A stretch of 64,000 nucleotides of DNA, from contig NW_002476413.1 in the NCBI RefSeq assembly GCF_000189635.1, positions 496,001-560,000 on the forward strand. Direction: 5' to 3'. The notes under the pieces are model-generated. The model searched no databases, was not told the origin of the DNA, and was given only the letters and a program-made list of their open reading frames with translations. This document shows positions 52,229 to 63,774 of the stretch, one piece after another. Position 1 is the first letter of the stretch; each line of letters begins with the position of its first letter. Both the position numbers and the translations under genes were made by a program. This DNA comes from Tetrahymena thermophila SB210 (taxonomy: Eukaryota; Ciliophora; Oligohymenophorea; Hymenostomatida; Tetrahymenidae).

Positions 52229-52990
52229 TCACCTTTGTTTTGAGGGTCTACCTATCGTTTTTTATTCAGCAAAATACTTTTTAATTTCTTCGTTGTCTTC
52301 TATTTTGTGGATATTTCTTACATGGGTGTACAATCCTCCGATTTGGCAGAATGATTTTTTACAAATACAATGGTATTATTTTCTTTTCTCAGGTTTCTTT
52401 ATTGATTTACTGCCTTTTGCTCTTCCTCTTGGAAGACGAGGACTTAGTAAATATTAATAAATATTTACTTAAACTTTGTCAGATTTTTTTAATCCCATGT
52501 GGATGACTTTGATATGATTAAGGAAAGCACCTTGATTGGAACATCTTTACCTACATTATATGCAGAACCATTTTTCTATTGCTGGCACATTATTTTCCTC
52601 TACGAGCTGGTTGAGATTTTGTGTGTACTCGTCAACAACATCTGAATTTGCTTCCAAAAATTATCTTTCCTATTCGCTCAAGTTTTAGCTACTGAACTAA
52701 ATCAATAGTTAGTTATGAGGATAAATATTTTATTGATTATCATCGGCTAGAATATTTTGTGCTGCATCTTCTTGAATGAAGGAACCATTAGAATTGGTCA
52801 AGTTTTAAAGCTAGTATGAATCATATTGAGTTTATTCTATGTTTAGGAGCATTAAATGATCAGATATATCGTAATTCGCAGATTATTCTGACTACCCGTA
52901 CTGAGAATCTAGCTAGGATGAGTACTCAAAAGTTGAGTATTGTTCAAAATGTGACTGTAAAAGGTTAAAGTGTTAATCAAAGTCTGACAT
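52229..52990 (-). CDS. two-finger C2H2/AT-hook protein (253 aa)
   Basis: Intact paralogue of 49758-50633 and 38400-38934. ATG at 52990, TGA at 52231-52229, open throughout. The N-terminal 165 residues are acidic and Q/N-rich (MSDFDQHFNLLQSHFEQYS). Finger 1: CIQC, RQRCSNQGAFLN, His, IKVI, His. AT-hook-like patch RLPRGRAKGSKSIKK. Finger 2: the first pair is C-I-C, one residue closer than usual, then 12 residues, His, VRNI, His; zinc binding should still be possible but is untested. The C-terminus IGRPSKQR is a single short GRP motif, so it lacks the last AT-hook of its neighbour. The segment between fingers (LKKSDK) is the same in both, supporting tandem duplication followed by divergence. Confidence 0.85.
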
Positions 52991-53454
52991 TTCTTGTTAT
53001 CTTTTTGTTTTCTTCTTTATTGATTGTTTTTTTAATTAATTAATTATAAAACAAAATTTTGCTTTGCTTTTTCAATCTTAATTTTTGAGATAAAAGTATT
53101 TTTTTTTTTTTTTTACTTTAAATTAAATAAAAACTTTGAATGAATCGCCTTTATGCTTGAATCTGCTTTGATTCTTTGAGAAGGCTTTTCTTTGAGTCTC
53201 TTTAAAAGTAAAGGTGGGGAGGAAAATTTTGTTTACTATTAATGAAGACGCTATTACTTTTTACATATCTAATCTATTGCAAAAATTATTTAAAATGTGT
53301 AATTGAAATTAACTTTTTGTTTATTTGAAAAATTTTTTGCATACATCAGAAAAAAATTGTTTATATTTAATGTGTGTGTAACTTAAGGTATGTACTATTC
53401 ATTCATTTACAATAATCAATTTTTCTTTCTTACAAATTGATTTTATATTGTAAA

Positions 53455-55760
53455 ATAAAAAACTGCGTTGTGTTGTAAGCTTTATAACTTACAGTATATT
53501 AATTATTTCTATCTAAATTTACAATAAAAATTGAGGAGTTAATTATTGTTTTGAAGAAAAATTCAATACTAGAACCATCAAATTGCACACTACCGCTTTT
53601 TCCTCTCAAAAAGCAAATTAATTGTTTATCTATTTACTCATTTTCAATAATTAGACAATATAAAAGCACTCAAAGGGCTATCATAAGCATTAGAGAATGC
53701 TTTTTTCAAAGCTATTTTTTTTAGATAATTTCAAGTACAAAAGTCTATTTGGCATATTGGTTACAAAAAATGATAAGAAGTATCCAACTTAATTATATTA
53801 CAAAGATATTCAAATGGGGTAGAAGCAAAACAAAATATTTAATTAAAATCTACTAAAATGATATTGAATATAAGTGCGAAGATGCTCAGATCTTCGGAGC
53901 TTACATAATTTCTAATTGGTTAAAGATATTTTAAAAAGAAATTTCCCTCAAAAGAAGTAGGGGAAGAAAACTTTGATTTAATTTGTATATGAAACTATGT
54001 AATATTTTGTATAATTTACATGACTTCCATACTTTATTCTACATTAATATTAAACAAACATGTATATATTTATATATCTTTATTTTTATATTTACCTTAT
54101 AGCTCCAAATACTATATATTATATTTAAAATATTATTAGTTATCACTTTCTACTATAATAGTAAAACAAACATTTTTATATTTCTTTATTGTTATATTTA
54201 CTTTGTTTGGAGGAGCTCCAAATACTAATTATTAAAGTCAAAATATTATAATTTTACACATAATTTTCCATTCTTTGATTAAATCAATTTTCTTTATAGA
54301 ATTCTATATTGATTCTTAATAAATTCCCCAACATTGGAATTAGGCTAATTTTTGATTGCTCTGCACTCGTTGGAGGATGTATTAAGATATCTTATCATTA
54401 ATTTTCTTTATATATTAATTCTTTGATATGATTTGACAATGATATGAATGAATTCACTAACATTGAAATTAGACTAATTTTTGATTGCGTGCATAAGATG
54501 TATTTAGATACCTTATTTATTTTCTTTATATATTAATTCTTTGATATGATTTCACAATGATATGAATGAACTCATTAACATTGAAATTAGACTAATTTTT
54601 GATTGCGCGCATAGGATATATTAAGATACCTTATCATTAATTTTCTTTATATATTAATTCTTTTATATGATTTCACAATGATATGAATTCACTAACGTTG
54701 GAATTAGACTAACTATTGATTGCATAGGACTTATTAAGATATCTTATAATTTTTTTTTTTCATATTCCCCACTTAATCAATTTTATTAATTTGAAATGAA
54801 CTCACTAGCGACACTATAGCGATATCATTACCAAAATATCTTTTGCTAAATAAGAATAATATGATTTTATATTTACAATTATTTTATAGGGAAGATAATT
54901 AATTTGAAAATATTATTTTATTAAAATATTTAAAGTTTATCACTTGATTTGGTTGTTATATTTACATTGAGAAAACTATTATTTTCTAGAAAATTCTCAT
55001 TTTTTTCTTTTATTTGATTTACAAAAGAAGTCAGATGATTACTGTTAACCGTAAACTAGTTGTTAATTTAAAGATTGACCACGTATGTATAGTTGTTAAT
55101 TAATTAATTTTTGCCTTCCCCACATCATATCGATGATGGGAATATCAAGTGATCAGAATTAATCAAAGATAATGAGCCAAACAAAGTGGGCGGGGGGAGT
55201 AGCTTAGAATAGAAACATTTTTAATATAGAAAGAAATTAATTAAAATAAAAATAATAATACATATTTCTAATATAAAATTTATTGAGTTCATTTATATGT
55301 AAACAATTATTTTGCAGATGCCTAAAATAAAAAAGAACATTTTTATTATGCAACTATTTTGTAGATTAAAAGCCCATTAATAGACATTTCTACTTTTGAA
55401 TAAGTGTTAAATCTTCACATAATACAACAAGCAGCGCTTGACCTAACAAATAAAGTATCCATTTTTGTTTAGACATTATTATTAAAATCTAATCAAATTA
55501 ATTTATTTAACTTCAGGCATTTTCGAAAAATTAGACATTTAAAGTGTTTCCATAATAAAAATATAAAAAAGTAATTTATAACTAACAATTTTAATGTTTA
55601 GAGATGATTATAAAATGAAATTCTATTATATTTTACTATTACTTGATAACTTAATTGAATTTAAATCTACATTTTTAGATAAAATTTTAAAAGAGTTTAA
55701 AGAAAACATTAAGATAAAAATAAATTGTTATATATGTAATATACTCTATTTTAAATTAAA
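53455..55760. repeat. non-coding module M3
   Basis: Copy of modules M1/M2 in block X2, extended by a tandem repeat array (54325-54755). Landmarks: AAAAAACTGCGTTGTGTTG start (53459), TCCAAATACTATATATTAT (54104) and again TCCAAATACTAATTATTA, GAATATCAAGTGATCAG (55140). A perfect small hairpin CGAAGAT-6nt-ATCTTCG lies at 53878-53897. No gene. Confidence 0.55.
54325..54755. repeat. tandem repeat, about 3.7 monomers of 117-129 bp
   Basis: The phrase ACATTGAAATTAGACTAATT recurs with slight changes at 54331, 54460, 54578 and 54695, each followed by TTTGATTGC and, except in the last copy, TTCTTTATATATTAATTC. The second and third steps are 118 and 117 bp. A partial further monomer (AATGAACTCACTAGCG) lies near 54796. 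Confidence 0.9.
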
Positions 55761-56865
55761 TATAGTTAATTTTGCGTGTCAAATAATTAAGTATAAACAT
55801 AAGTAGTTTGGCTTTTTTTTGCTGGAAGAAATATCAACTCATTGCATATTATTCTTAGTCTAATAATATTAAAATATAATGAAATTATAAAGCTTTTCTA
55901 AAAAATGTCATTTTACTTTCACAATCTTTATCAGAGAAAAAAATTATTTCGAAAAAATAGATGAAAATTTAAAAAAAAACAAAAATGTGTAAAAAAAAAG
56001 CAATAAAATAAAAAATAAAATTTCTTTTATTTTTCTTATTTTCTTTTTTTAATTTGATAACACAAAAATTAATTAATTAATTAATTGATAAACTAATTAT
56101 CAATATAAATTAATAAGAATATTGGTATGAATCTCCAAACAATTTCATTTTGAATTTAGCAAGTATTTCCAATTTTCCCCACCTATCTTAGTTTATCAAT
56201 AAATTACTAGGTTGAATACAAATTGCACGTTTATAATTTATGTTTGTTTTACCAAATAATGATATTTTTTCATCTTTAAATTATAAAATGAGAGCTATTT
56301 TTTATCTTAATAAAATGTATAAAAATTAAATGATATGTTTTTATTTTAACTTTATTTATAAGCTCCATACTTCTCTTCTTGTGCTTAAAGTAAAACAACC
56401 ACCTTATTATTTAATCTAATTTATGAATCTTCCAAAATAAATAAAAATTACACTTTTATTATTAATTAATTTGTGTTTTATATAATTATGATAGCTTTTC
56501 TATTTTCATATTTAAATCAAAAATATGAGAGCGATATTTTATCATAATAAAATGAATAATAAATGAAATTATATTTTAACTTTATTCATAAATTCATTCT
56601 TCTCTCCTTATGTTTAAAATCAAAAGATCATCTAATTTATAAATCTTGCAAATAAATACACTTTTTCATATTATAATATGGATAGTATTTGTGTATCAAT
56701 CAATATACAAATATACAGATCAAGCTAAATATTAATTTAAATAAATTACATAAAATAATTAATATATTTATTGATTTATTTGTTTAGTTACTTAGTTTTC
56801 TAAAGAAAGTATATTTTACTTATTTGTTTCTAGTAATATTAATATTATATTTTAGTAATTAATAA
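55761..56865. other. AT-rich spacer before the CAP gene
   Basis: Very AT-rich. Two short related phrases around AACTTTATTTATAAGCTCCATACTTCTC (56349) and AACTTTATTCATAAATTCATTC (56578) suggest a diverged duplication of about 230 bp. No gene; the 3' end should contain the CAP gene promoter. Confidence 0.4.
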
Positions 56866-58705
56866 ATGGGAAATAGCCAAGATAAAAATTAAGTAATTAA
56901 TTGAATAAAAACAAAGGATATGTTAATAGATTTTTTTAGGATTATTAGAATGTGAGCTAAAGACCGGATTCGTAGAGAAATAACAACTCTTAAAATAAGA
57001 ACGCTTTAATGAGAAAAATATAGTCTTTATACCCATAGATTAGTAACAAAGAACTTGAGATCTTCGCTAATTAAAACAAGGATATGATATTTTGGTCTGT
57101 TTAAGACCACGATTTTGAGAAAAAATTATAAAAAAGTCTAGAAAAGCACTTCAGAGCTCAAGAGAGCAAATATAATTAGCTTATAGAAAGATTATATGCC
57201 CATAGGTAGGCTTAAATGAAAGATGTTAGCTTAGTAAATAATTAATTTATCTAATCAGATTAGCTGAATGATTAAGATATGCGAATTATCTTTGAAAATG
57301 CTTCTTTGTTAGAAAAAATTGATAAGATGAAAGACTTCTTTTTAATAAAGCATAACAATCCTCTTTAGCTAAGTTTGCATGTTACTTTTTTGGCAAACAC
57401 ATTTAAGCAAATCATAGATTTAGGGGAGAAAGATGAAGATTTTTATGTCACTATTGTAAAGGGGTATACTTAATTTCCATCAAATTTAAGTAAATTGATG
57501 TGCCTATGTGGTTTTATTGAATTTAACGAAGATGGACAAACAATAGGTCTTTACTATTAAAAGAGAAATCCAAATTTAATAAAAACACTTTACAGATATT
57601 TAAAACAGAAATATCATACAAATATAAAGTAAATTGACACTATTATTAAAGAGATATCAGAACAGCAATCCTTCAAGCATCAGTCAACCGGATTTAGTTT
57701 AGAAAATTATCAGAAACAATAATTTAATAATCTATAAATATCTTAAAATTAAGCTTAAAATTTGAAAGAGCAAGTGTAGCAACAAAACCAAATCAATTAA
57801 AATTATAATATTGATGCTTAATAGCAATCAAGATCTAATAACTCCTCAAATAGTTAATAAAAATCAGAAGATTATTAAAAATATAAGGAGCAATACGAGA
57901 AGTAGTATTAAAAAAAAGAACTTGCTGGTAAAATTACTTTGAGTTAAAATCCAATTTACTAGTAAATTTCTACAGTGGTACAGAGTAAATAAATATAAGA
58001 AAGAGTGAAAGCCTAAATAGAGGCGAGGTAAAGAAGAGAAGAAAAAAATAAAAGTGGATAAGGGAAATAGAATTAAACTAAAAGTAAAGCGGAAGATTTA
58101 TTATTTGATGAAAGTAACTTGACTGTTTAAACATCTCAGTAAAGTGCTGAAGTGTCATAATTCGAGTTATAAGACTTAAATCCAAAAGAAACACCTGAAA
58201 TGAGAATGAGCAGAGCTATAATAGATTTAATTAATTAATATAGGAAATAGAATAATATGTTATAACTATAATTTAGCCAAAATATTATGCCTACTTGTGA
58301 GTATCACTCGAGAAACATTGCTAACAATGAAGCTCCTTTCGGACATGATGGATTCGAAGGCAGAGTCAGAGAAATTAGTTTGTATGCTGACTTCGTTCTA
58401 GTTTGTGAGTCTGTGGTATAATCAACAACTCCAGTTGACTGCCAAGTATTATCATTTTTTATAAAAATAAAATTAGTTTACAAATAAAATTTACAAAAAA
58501 ATAGAAACTTGTTACTGAGTTAATTAATAATGAAAGGCATAAAAAAAATTTACTTTCTCCGACTACTCATGCATGTGCTGGTGTGTATAGGTAATTAATT
58601 AATTATACTAAACTAAAATATTAGTTTAATATATTTAAATTATTTAAATTTAATAGCAAATAGAACTCAGCGTTTATCACTATTATTTTTTATAAGTCTA
58701 GATGA
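56866..58705 (+). CDS. CAP-superfamily (SCP/PR-1-like) protein with N-terminal PUB-like region
   Basis: Function unknown; CAP domains are usually found in secreted proteins. ATG 56866; exons 56866-56892, 56940-58445, 58505-58590, 58657-58705 join in phase (introns 47, 59 and 66 nt) for 555 codons, TGA at 58703. No signal peptide: the start MGNSQDKNQ instead resembles an N-myristoylation site, so a cytosolic or inner-membrane location is inferred. Residues about 120-215 (LHVTFLANTFKQIIDLG to LMCLCGFIEFNEDGQ) resemble a PUB domain, tentative. Residues 260-440 are Gln-rich with a basic, coiled-coil-like stretch (ERVKAQIEARQRREEKNKS). C-terminal CAP domain: MRMSRAIIDLINQYRKQN, CEYHSRNIANNEAPFGHDGF, HKKNLLSPTTHACAGVYS, FITIIFYKSR. 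The key His of the CAP cavity (H in EYHSRN and GHDGF) are present. Confidence 0.8.
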
Positions 58706-60224
58706 ATTAAATTTTATAAGAAATAAATAAATAAACAATTTAATATCTTGGTTATATTTATTTAAATTACGTAATTGGTTTGCTAATATTTTAATTGGAT
58801 TATCTTTTCAAATAAAAATAATTTAATTATGAACTAAAGCATTTTTTAGCATACAAAAAAAGTTATGGTTTTGATAAGCATACATGTATCCTTGTTTCCT
58901 AATTTACTTATTTTGTTTTTTTTTTATATGAAGAGCTTTTTTATATTTTTGAACCCAAATACTTTAAAATAAATTCATCATAAGCTATGATGAATCTATC
59001 TAGTTGGATATTTTTTATATAAACTTAATATTTCGAAAATTTTTTAAATAATGCTAATTATGCTTATTTTTTTGAAAAATAAATCTAATCATCCAATTAA
59101 TTTCTTTTATTTATTTGGTTCTATTTTTTTAGATTGGTAGCAATTTTGAATATTTTTTTGGATAATATTCACTTTAGAGGAATCCAAAAACCTTGAATGA
59201 AAAACAAGAGAAAATATTTTAATTATTTTGTATTTTACAGTTATTAAGTAAATTCTAATAATAATAATCCAGCATGTACATTTTTTAAATATTAAATTTA
59301 ATAATAAAATTATTATAATCAAAAATTTTGACATACTTGTATGTGCGAGTGTTTTTAATAATAATAATAGTTATTTTACTGCTTTAAAAAGTATTCCAAT
59401 AACCTAGAATCAAAAAAAAAAATTCCTCTAATTATATTGTGTTTTATAATGTACATTTTTCTAGAGCCGAACTCGAGCGTAGAGCAGAGCGCGATGTTTT
59501 TTTTTTTTGTAACATAAAATAAATATCGTCTACCTCGCCTACCTTTGGCCTAGTACCTCGCCTGTCTGCAGCCTAGGAATGAGTAAGCGAGCAATTAATG
59601 TAGTAAATTTGGTATCATAATGAACATAAAATTCCATATGTTTTGTAAAGAATATTAATAATAATACAATAACTATTATTCTTATTATTAATTTTTGGTT
59701 ATTTTAGACACTTTAAATACCTATCAATCTTTAATAATTATTTAATTAATACTCAAAAAGAAATTTTTTGTTTATTTTTTCTCATCCAATAAATTATCTT
59801 AATTAATTATAAAGATTAAAGTTTTGTTACTTATTTACTCACTCACTCACTAGATAGACACAATAAAGAAATATAATTACTGATTTATTAATTAAAATAA
59901 ATGAAAAATAAATACATTTTTTTTAGATATTTAGGAGATAATATAAAATTCATTTTATTTGAGTTATTTTAAAATCAAAATATTTTTAAATAATAATTAA
60001 AATAATTTTTTTAAATCTATCTACAAAATTTATAAAATTTTATTAATCTATAATAATAAATTATTAGAATAATTATTACTATAATTAATTTAAAATAATC
60101 TAATATTTCTTAATTCTATGAGGTTATTAATTTTATATTCTTTTCTTTGATAATTATCAACTTGATTTATTAATGTTAAACATAGTATTTTTTAAATGGC
60201 TGAGTTAGAGTTGAATATTTTAGT
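58706..60224. other. convergent intergenic region
   Basis: About 1.5 kb between the 3' ends of the CAP and K+-channel genes. Mostly AT-rich; it contains the GC-rich island at 59461-59600 and a short TCAC repeat near 59836. No gene is seen. Confidence 0.5.
59531..59576. repeat. two adjacent 23-bp GC-rich repeats
   Basis: TACCTCGCCTACCTTTGGCCTAG (first 20 bases conserved in pattern) at 59531-59553 is followed at once by the related 23-mer at 59554-59576: both begin TACCTCGCCT and end CCTAG. They lie in the only clearly GC-rich patch of the window (59461-59600), which also holds GCCGAACTCGAGCG and CAGAGCGCGATG. Confidence 0.85.
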
Positions 60225-63188
60225 TCATTTTTTAATATTAATTTTTTAGAAAATACTTTTGGTTTATAAATTTTATTTCTTCTCTTCGATAGGATGAACT
60301 GTAGAAATAATATTATTAAGTTCTTTGATGTTATCTTAGAGGTTACTCATTCTTTCATCAAAGCTGATATTATTTTCTGAGTCTGAATCTGAATCAGATA
60401 GTTCTTTAAATTTAATCTTTAGGGGTTTAGAAAATGTAGTTATATTTTTTTGTATAATCTTCTTTTTCGCCTTTTAGAATTTTTTATTTACAATATCAAA
60501 TAAATAATTAGATTATTGTATGTTTAACTTGATATTCAATTTTTGCTATATTTATTGTGTAAATGCTTCCATCATAGCTCTTCGAGTAAATTTATATGTG
60601 CTAAATGCGTTCAAAACAATATCTTGCCTTACATCTGTATACTATTAAAAAAATATTATGAAAATGAATGACTTCAAATAAAAATAATTACTTTGTTAAA
60701 GATATTATGAAAGGCATCTTTTTTTATGACATAAAGCGTTACAGGAGAAGTTGCTTGGTAAGTAAAATTACTAACACTGTTACTTAGAATTTACACACAG
60801 CCAAATTAGAAACCAGAAGAAAAGTATTTTTAAATTTTTATATCGTCTACCATAAAGCTGGCTTCAATTTCTCCATCAATCAAGAAGTAAATTTCTTCTA
60901 CATGTTCTCCCTATTGCAAAATAAGTTCTTTTTCTTAGCATTTTCTTGGCTGAAGAGCAAAGGCTATATCAATATAGAAATTATAGTCAGAAAACTCAGT
61001 CTTTCCTTCCTTTAAAAAGAAAGTCCTAAAAAGACCACTAAAAATATCTTGAAACAAGTGTCTAATCATCTAAATAAATTATAATTTATTCAATTTAACA
61101 TTGGCAATAAATTTGGTTTACTTATCTCCTTTCGCTATCTGTCATTAATTGATAATATTTGTCTTCTTTTGTTAAGGTAACTAACCTATAATTCTTATAA
61201 TAGTAATTAAAGTGGTCATAAATTTTTTTCACAAATTTTTCGTCCATCGACTTTTCAGAAACTTTGTCTATTTAATAAATTTTAATAAAATTATTTATTT
61301 TTTATTTAGAAAAACTTAATTTTTATTTAATCTAAAAAAAATAAAATTATTGCTAAAAAAGGGCTGATTATCAAATAAGATACATTTATTTTAATTTAGC
61401 ACAAAAAACCTAAGTAGCATTAATTTATTGCTTTCTGAAAATGGTTTATTTCAAATAAGGCATTATTTCTTCTTAAATAAATATTTATTCAATAAAAAGA
61501 AATTTAGATTTATTTAAAAAATTAAATAAATGCTCTTAATTTTATAACAAAAATGATATTTTTTAAATATATTTTATAATTTAAATAGGTTTTGATTTGG
61601 AATTAATTTTCATAGAAAAGTAAATTTTTAATGAAAATTTAATATTTTAAAGAAATAAATTACTTAAACTTAAAAGCCAATCTTCCAATTCTGGAGTTTT
61701 ATCAATATAACCAAGTTTAGTTCTATAATTTTTCATAATATCATTGAAGTTATTGATAATATATGAGAAGAAACCTACTCCACAAATCATAATTATGATA
61801 GCTATTATTCTATCCTAAGTGGTAATAGGAACAAAGTCTCCATATCCAACAGTAGCAAGAGTGCTGAGTATGAAATAATAGGATAAAATAACTTTTTTAA
61901 GCACATTAGTATGCTAAAGATATTAATCTTCAAATTCAAAATTAGACCAGGTAGATGTGCAGTATATATACCATGCACAGGCTAAGAAAAATGCTATTGA
62001 GAATCCAATCAGAATAAATCTAAATATCCTATATAAATATCTAGACGTGTATGATATTCTCACTTTATCTCTTGGGTTGATATTATCAATCAAAATATTC
62101 AGTTTTTCGCAGATTGAATTTTCGTCAGTAACTCTGAAAAATCTTAAAATACGAATCATCTAAAGAACTTTTAGATTTGCTTGCTTTTTTAGTTTTAATT
62201 ATACCAAAAAAAGTTTTTGATTAAAATAAATATGAAAATCAATACAAAATATATCAAAATACTAAAAACTTAAAGTATATTTATAAAGAAGACTAGATAG
62301 AGATGGGAATCGAAAGAAAGAAATAACTTAACCAAAATGAATAAAAAAGAATATTGAATATAGATTTGTTTCAATCTTTCACTTGTATTTTAAAAATAAA
62401 TAGTTATTTTCTATTCCCATCTTTGAATATAAATAAGCTCTTACTTACAGGAAATATTAGGTTAAATGGGAATATGGCAAGAGCATCAAAGATGAATCCC
62501 CTATTTAATTGATTAAATTAAATTATAAAAATTGAGTTAATTAAATTAAAATGATAATAAATTGAGAATATATATATTATATTTGCATAAAAAGACACAA
62601 ACAAATTAATTAATTAATTAGAGTTACTTACTTTTTGATATAATTTAATGATGTATCTACCACTGAATAAGTTATCTCTTTTGTTTCATAACTAATTAAG
62701 TATGAAGTTAAGAAGTTGACAACCATATCTACCAAAAAGAAAATTTCTATCATGATTTCGATATAGTAGTATTCCTCAAATCCTTGAGGCCAGAAAGATG
62801 CCCTAATTAATATTTATAACAAACAGTTAATTGATTAGACAATTAATGAATCAATAATTGTAAATAATTCTAAATGAACTTAATAAGTAGAACCATATTA
62901 CCACAAATACGATGTGTAGCAACTATAAAACACCATAAAAATTACAATCACATCCCATATTGATTTCTTAGCCGAAAATGGATTAATTATTATACATTTC
63001 TATAATTTCTACCATTTATTACTTTTATCTAAATTTTTTAAATCTTAGAATTGGTTTGGAGATATTTTTTTCACTTCTGACTAATATTATTCATTTTAAA
63101 AATACTACTTGCCATATAATTTATCATAGTAACTTTAATCGAGTTCCTCTAGAGTTTGCTGAGCAATTTAAGTTGGATTTAAATTCAT
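60225..63188 (-). CDS. voltage/cyclic-nucleotide-type K+ channel, spliced
   Basis: Six-transmembrane K+ channel of the EAG/CNG/HCN group. ATG 63188; exons 63188-62902, 62802-62632, 62500-62449, 62183-61670, 61267-61122, 61069-60692 and 60641-60225 join in phase for about 654 codons; the first intron (62901-62803, 99 nt) is optional because it keeps the frame. Seen: S1 WDVIVIFMVFYSCYTSY; S2 IEIFFLVDMVVNFLTSY; S3 FIFDALAIFPFNLIF; S4 MIRILRFFRV, with few charges; S5 FILIGFSIAFFLACAWYIY; selectivity filter TVGYGD; S6 IIAIIIMICGVGFFSYII. C-linker, then a cNMP-binding-like fold (LILQQGEHVEEIYFLIDGEIE) lacking a clear R-TA ligand signature, so nucleotide binding is doubtful. Ser/Asp-rich tail (SDSDSDSENN). 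Plasma or ciliary membrane is inferred. Ciliates have many such channels. Confidence 0.85.
62302..62421. repeat. intronic inverted repeat, 120 bp
   Basis: Inside the channel intron 62448-62184. The left arm GATGGGAATCGAAAG (62302 on) and right arm CTATTCCCATC (to 62421) are inverted copies, and similarity continues inward (GAAATAACT against AGTTATTTTC). It looks like a small inverted-repeat insertion or a foldback in the intron. Confidence 0.55.
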
Positions 63189-63774
63189 AGAATAAATATT
63201 TATTTCAAAAACAGTCTTTGTCTTTTATCTTCTATTTAGAAAATAATAAAAAAGCAAAGTTCAATCAAACTTTTATTAATTTTTGTTATTTTATAGATTT
63301 TTAATGAATGAATGGATAATTGATCTATTTATTGATAGTTTTTTTCAATATTATTTACCTTTCAGTTTAGTTATTAAAATTTAACTACTTTGGTAATAAA
63401 CGTTATTTAGATTTTTTTGATAAATATTTTCATTTGGCATTAAAAAATTGATTGATTGCTATAATATTTTTATTATCTTCAACAAAAACACATATCTAAT
63501 TACAATATTTAGAATTCCTAATGTATTTAGATTTTAATAAATAACTAAATAGCTGTTTAAAAGTAGAATCTAGATAGAAACATGTTTATTATTTTTTGAT
63601 TAATTTAAATTGTAACCATAAGATTTTTACAATATTGCAATCTTAGAATCCTTACAAATTTTAAGATCAAAAAGATCTAAATGACAAAATAAAAAAGAAA
63701 AGGAGCTATTTAGAAGATCAAACAGAGTTTTCAAGCATTTTATCTTAATTACTTTATCAGTACTCTCTAATTCA
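63189..63774. other. AT-rich spacer upstream of the K+ channel gene
   Basis: AT-rich sequence with no coding frame recognised; it should contain the channel promoter and possibly that of a gene running off the right edge. Confidence 0.4.

Larger units (their letters stand above)
47800..55800. repeat. segmental duplication block X2
   Basis: Counterpart of X1 (34430-42300) in the same direction. It lacks the 1.8-kb segment present in X1 at 35660-37500, has two tandem copies of the two-finger gene instead of one, and one module (M3) instead of two. The stretches 48400-49757, 50634-52228 and 52991-53454 contain no convincing gene apart from the short decayed frame near 49495-49720. Confidence 0.7.

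Noticed and set aside
59461-59600. tRNA gene in the GC-rich island
   Set aside because: No acceptor stem or T-loop (GTTCRA) pattern could be placed on either strand.
61957-62163. Plus-strand 68-codon frame
   Set aside because: It is the antisense shadow of the channel exon that encodes S4 and S5.
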